DNA from: Neodontobutis hainanensis | Lineage: Eukaryota; Chordata; Actinopteri; Gobiiformes; Odontobutidae | Reading direction: 5' to 3' | Length of the DNA stretch: 64,000 bases | Assembly (NCBI GenBank): GCA_024349245.1 | Contig: JALDNG010000001.1 | Coordinates: forward strand, 5,466,001-5,530,000 | Notes under the pieces: generated by a model | What the model was told of the DNA's origin: nothing | Databases searched by the model: none | Seen by the model: the letters and a program-made list of their open reading frames with translations, nothing else | In this document: piece after piece, positions 60,786-64,000 of the stretch | Layout of the letters: every line of letters starts with the position of its first letter | Numbering within the stretch: the first letter of the stretch is position 1 | Made by a program: the position numbers and the translations under genes

Positions 60786-61360
60786 GTTCAAGTATCTTAG
60801 GGTCTTGTTCATAAGTAAAGAAAGGAGGGTATGGGAGGTCGACGGTGAATCGGTACATCTTCTACAGTGATGCAGTTGATGTACCGGTCTGTCGTGGTGA
60901 AGAAGGAGCTGAGCTGCAAGGCAAAGCTCTCGATTTACCGGCCAATCTGTGTTCCTACTCTTACCTACAAGCGGACAAAATTATCTTTCTCTGAAAGGGT
61001 GGTGGGGCACTCCTTTAGAGAAAGGGTGTGGAGCTTGTTCACTTGGGAGGAGCTTGAAGTAGAGTCGCTGCTCCTCAACATTGAGAGGAGCCCGCTGAGG
61101 TGGCTCAGGCATCTGTTTCAGATGCCTCCTGGACGCCTCCCTGGGAAGGTGTTCCGGGCATGTCCCACTGGGAGGAGACCCTGAGGAAGCCCTAGGACAC
61201 GCTGGAGGGACTATGACTCCCAGCTGGCCTGGGAACGCCTTGGTATCCTCCTGAGAGGGCTGGAGGAAGTGTCTGGGGAGTGGGAAGTCTCGGCGTCTGC
61301 TTAGACTTCTGCCCCCACGACCTGGCCCCGGATAAGTGGAAGAAGATGGATGGATGGAAC
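60786..61360 (+). pseudogene. Rex3/RTE-like LINE 3' end with GATG tail
   Basis: The plus strand starts inside the ORF at GTTCAAGTATCTTAGGGTCT and reads MYRSVVVKKELSCKAKLSIY, then VPTLTY; later LLLNIERSPLRWLRHLFQMP, PGRLPGKVFRACPTGRRP, a stop at about 61,160, then RTRWRDYDSQLAWERLG and a final TAA near 61,333. The end is GTGGAAGAAGATGGATGGAT. The order and GATG-type tail match a very common fish LINE of the Rex3/RTE kind. About two dozen residues between LTY and KLSF are deleted relative to the usual text, and it is strongly 5'-truncated. Confidence 0.82.
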
Positions 61361-61371
61361 TTTTGGCTCTG

Positions 61372-61580
61372 GTACCTCCAACTACCCAAAGACATGCATG
61401 TATAGGTCAATTGGCAACTTTAAATTTTGCTTAGACAATGAATGTGAGAGTGAGTGGTTGTCTGTCAGTGTCTATGTCTAAATGCCCTGCAACTAACTGG
61501 CCACTGTCAAGGATTTACCCTGCCTAAGGACCAAAGCTGCAAACCTGACTAAGCGGTAGAAAATGAATGAGTGAATGTAC
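61372..61580 (+). repeat. AFC/Mermaid-like SINE, head missing
   Basis: It contains CCCAAAGACATGCATGTATA, GGTCAATTGGCAACTTTAAA, TGCAACTAACTGGCCACTG and AAGCGGTAGAAAATGAATGA, the 3' two-thirds of the same SINE as at 14,526-14,860. It directly follows the LINE GATG tail. Confidence 0.82.
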
Positions 61581-62189
61581 AACAATTGTGATAGTACACT
61601 ACATTGTATTATCATTTATTATTTATAAGTGAATGTATGATAGAGGTTTGTCCATGGCTCCATAGATTTTTCAGATTGACTGCACCTGTTTACCTAAACA
61701 ATTTTTATTCCATATCTCGTGTTTAGGTAATACAATAAGACTTTATCTCTATTAAATCTAATAATCAATAAGTCTAAATGTGTGACAGTAGTGTTTAAGG
61801 AGCTTCTGAGTGCTGAATGTCTGCTGTATTCAAGCAACCTGAGGTCTAATTGACTGATGATAGTGCTGTGAGCTCATCAGGGCAGGGAAATTATCTGAGT
61901 GGGGAGTGGTCTTGATGAGTTGGGATGATCAGGTCCTGTCTCTGAAGTCTCGAGGGTCTTCTCTGCTCTTGTATTAACATCTTGCCTGATTGCACTCTGG
62001 ATGCCGGCATGTTACCAAATGAAAGCCCTTAATAGTGCTTTTAAAAAGGCTAACAAACCTGGACATATGCAGATGATTCCATTTTCCATACGCACATGTA
62101 AAAGCCTGAACAAATGCTCAGCCCTAGTAGTTCACTCAAGGACTGTAGTGATTAAGGCCCAACGCTAAACCACAGATACACAAACCAAT
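61581..62189. other. Unique DNA with a complex block
   Basis: 61,780-62,060 is complex unique sequence and could be regulatory (TCTAATTGACTGATGATAG near 61,845). No gene seen. Confidence 0.28.
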
Positions 62190-62197
62190 GCATAACC

Positions 62198-62413
62198 CAG
62201 TGTTTCTCAACCTTTTTTGAGCCACTATTTTATTTACAGAAAAAAATCACAAGGCACACCACCAAAACCAAAAATGTTTAAAAAATTAAATTTTGTAGCT
62301 AACCAGATATTATTTTCACACAATATGTAATTAGTTTTTCAAATTCCATGGCACACCTGACAATCTCTCACGGCACACTAGTGTACCGCGGCACAGCGGG
62401 TTGAAAAACACTG
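62198..62413. mobile_element. hAT-type MITE with 8-bp target-site duplication
   Basis: Terminal inverted repeats are CAGTGTTTCTCAACC on the left and GGTTGAAAAACACTG on the right, one mismatch. The internal 186 bp is noncoding and contains CATGGCACACCTGACA and GGCACACTAGTGTACCGCGG. Flanking 8-mers are GCATAACC (62,190-62,197) and GCTTAACC (62,414-62,421), one mismatch, the length expected for hAT transposases. CAGTG ends and 8-bp duplication are hAT hallmarks. Confidence 0.92.
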
Positions 62414-62421
62414 GCTTAACC

Positions 62422-62989
62422 TATGGCTTACAAGGATCCAACCAGAAATAACTGCTCCAACATGTAATAAAACTTGGATAAAATGATTTACTATACAGAG
62501 ATGAAGTATACACAGTAGTGTTATTCATCTCTTATTAAAGACTACAATAATAAAAAAAAGGAAAGAGAAAGAGACAAAGAAGAAGCTTTGAGTATGTTTC
62601 TACTTTGTTTGAGTTGACCTGCGAACACCAATATGAAAACAATTAAAAGTGAGTTTGAGAGGCCCTTGAGAAAATTCACTTCAGTCTCACACAGTGGGCT
62701 GGGTGATGCATTTATGTAGTCCTCGAAAACTCTGAAAATGGGGTTCGCACAAGAAGAAGACCTACTCAATGTGGTGAAAGTCACTGGTGCTGAAAACCAG
62801 GAGAGAAAAAGAGCAATGACAAACTGGAGCTGGAATTAAAAGCAGGTTGCTCACTTTTCTAGGTAAGGCATCAAGAGACCCTTCTAGTTAAAATTCTAAT
62901 ACATAATATTCCTCATAAAGTTAATATTCCGATGAGTGTTCTAAAATAAATCCCAAAACTTGGGAAGTGGGAACTTTTGAGCAGCTCAT
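62422..62989. other. Unique DNA
   Basis: Nothing recognisable. An A/G-rich stretch at 62,550-62,585 produces Leu/Ser-rich minus-strand frames. Confidence 0.4.
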
Positions 62990-64000
62990 AAGAAAGTAAG
63001 CAAGAGAAAGAGAAAGAGAGAGAGCCGGTCTCCTAGCAACAGCTGCCCTCCCCTTTCTTCCCCAAACCCCTTCCCCAACCTCTCACTGTCTCCTCTTCAA
63101 CATGTCAGAAACCTTTGCCCCTCCGGCTCCGGGAGGCGCAGATAAAGTTTCCCTAGGTGTCTTTTACACCGCGACTGAGCTCTGATTGGCTGAGGGCTCC
63201 TGCTGGCTGTCAACGCTCTCCCTTAAGGGAACCTGGCAGGAGAAAAAACACAGGAGGAGGGGAAAATCAATTTTAAGCTCACATGCCCCACTGGGTGCCA
63301 AAGCCACTTCGGCGATACTGAAGGATGCCCCATTTGACAGGATTTGACTTCCAGAGGTAAGAGAGGTGACAAATTCTATCAGGGGTCCGAGGCCTGGGAG
63401 GGCTAACCTGTTCTCGAGAGCGTCTGACCTCAGGCCGTATTGAACCTATCCGACTCTCAACACCGCCGTGAGGTACCACAAGGGACTCTGACAAGAAGCG
63501 AGGTAAAGAAAGTGGAAAAAGAGAGAGCGGGGGAGAGGGGGCGAGAAAGGAGCGATGTGGCAGAATTCAGGGGTGTAAATGATGAATTACTTTTCATCAA
63601 GTGAAGGGAAACATACTCCGGAACAATCTAGAAAACGGAGCAGGGAGACTCTGACCTCGTGCTTCAGAGCAGCCAATATCTTCATTCAAGAAGACAACCA
63701 TGAAATTACACAGAAAATGGGATTGTCATGAGCGGGCCCTTGAAAATCTCGGTGTACAGTCATTATGGCGCGGGAACGAGCCTTCATCCACACATCATAC
63801 AACAGTAAGAGGAGCAGAGCAGGCGCCATCCGCAGGGACTCAGCCCAGGGCCAGTTTAATCAAAGAAGGAATTCAGTGTTTCCCTGTACTTCTGTCTGCT
63901 CCATACACTACAGCTGTAATAACTTTACATCAAGGCCATACCCTAATGAAGCAGACACAGCGCTGATGTTAATCAATGTGCTTCAAGTGTAAATGTATCA
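62990..64000. other. GC-richer unique block at right edge; candidate regulatory region
   Basis: The sequence holds an inverted CCAAT box (CTGATTGGCTG at about 63,182), GA-rich tracts at 63,003-63,024 and 63,515-63,550, and two donor-like GAGGTAAGAG and GAGGTAAAGA strings (63,355 and 63,500). This could be a promoter or 5' noncoding exon, or a conserved enhancer. Frames of 71-88 codons have no recognised domain. It runs off the window. Confidence 0.28.

Noticed and set aside
1..64000. CRISPR array, operon, toxin-antitoxin or other prokaryotic system; endogenous retrovirus
   Set aside because: No regular repeat-spacer array, no compact gene order, and no LTR pair or gag-pol text seen; all features fit a fish nuclear genome.

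Overview
The window looks like an intergenic or deep-intronic stretch of a ray-finned (teleost) fish nuclear genome. The evidence is the repeat set: V-SINE-like and other tRNA-derived SINEs with fish-type tails, an AFC/Mermaid-like SINE, a Tc1-like transposon with inverted/direct-repeat ends, Rex3/RTE-like and R2-like non-LTR retrotransposon remnants, Penelope-like element (PLE) remnants with a decayed GIY-YIG domain, a hAT MITE with target-site duplication, and long (CA)n microsatellites. I found no intact protein-coding gene, no rRNA, no true tRNA gene and no CRISPR. Open frames longer than about 180 codons are either products of a 22-bp tandem repeat or unrecognised and probably accidental.

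Layout. 1-5,000: a SINE at the left edge, two mutually inverted dinucleotide arrays, then mostly unique AT-rich DNA with one 'GCGCTTTA' fish repeat. 5,500-14,300: unique, compositionally complex blocks (candidate conserved noncoding elements, CNEs) separated by AT-rich sequence, with a SINE at 8.75 kb and a long (CA)n at 11.84 kb. 14,500-15,300: a cluster of SINE, PLE tail and fish repeat. 18,300-20,700: a tRNA-headed SINE and a decayed Tc1 element. 21-28.9 kb: unique blocks and an antisense AFC-like SINE. 28.9-31.2 kb: a PLE C-terminal relic and one copy of a two-copy unclassified repeat. 33-38 kb: unique blocks. 38.98-39.42 kb: a 49-bp tandem repeat followed by two abutting long hairpins. 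39.4-48.2 kb: the densest run of complex unique sequence, with AATTA-type motifs and CTCF-like sites. 49.04-50.41 kb: a minisatellite of about 62 units. 51.9-53 kb: a PLE relic carrying a SINE. 53.2-56.8 kb: unique blocks and the second copy of the two-copy repeat. 57.08-58.38 and 60.78-61.36 kb: two decayed LINE 3' parts. 62.2 kb: the hAT MITE. 63-64 kb: a GC-richer unique block.

The long gene-free span with islands of complex, ATTA-containing sequence between transposon relics resembles the gene deserts around developmental regulator genes. That is inference from composition only; no target gene can be named. I saw no undescribed multi-gene system. The structures most worth a second look are the double hairpin at 39.1-39.4 kb, the minisatellite whose three forward frames share one peptide period, and the PLE relics.
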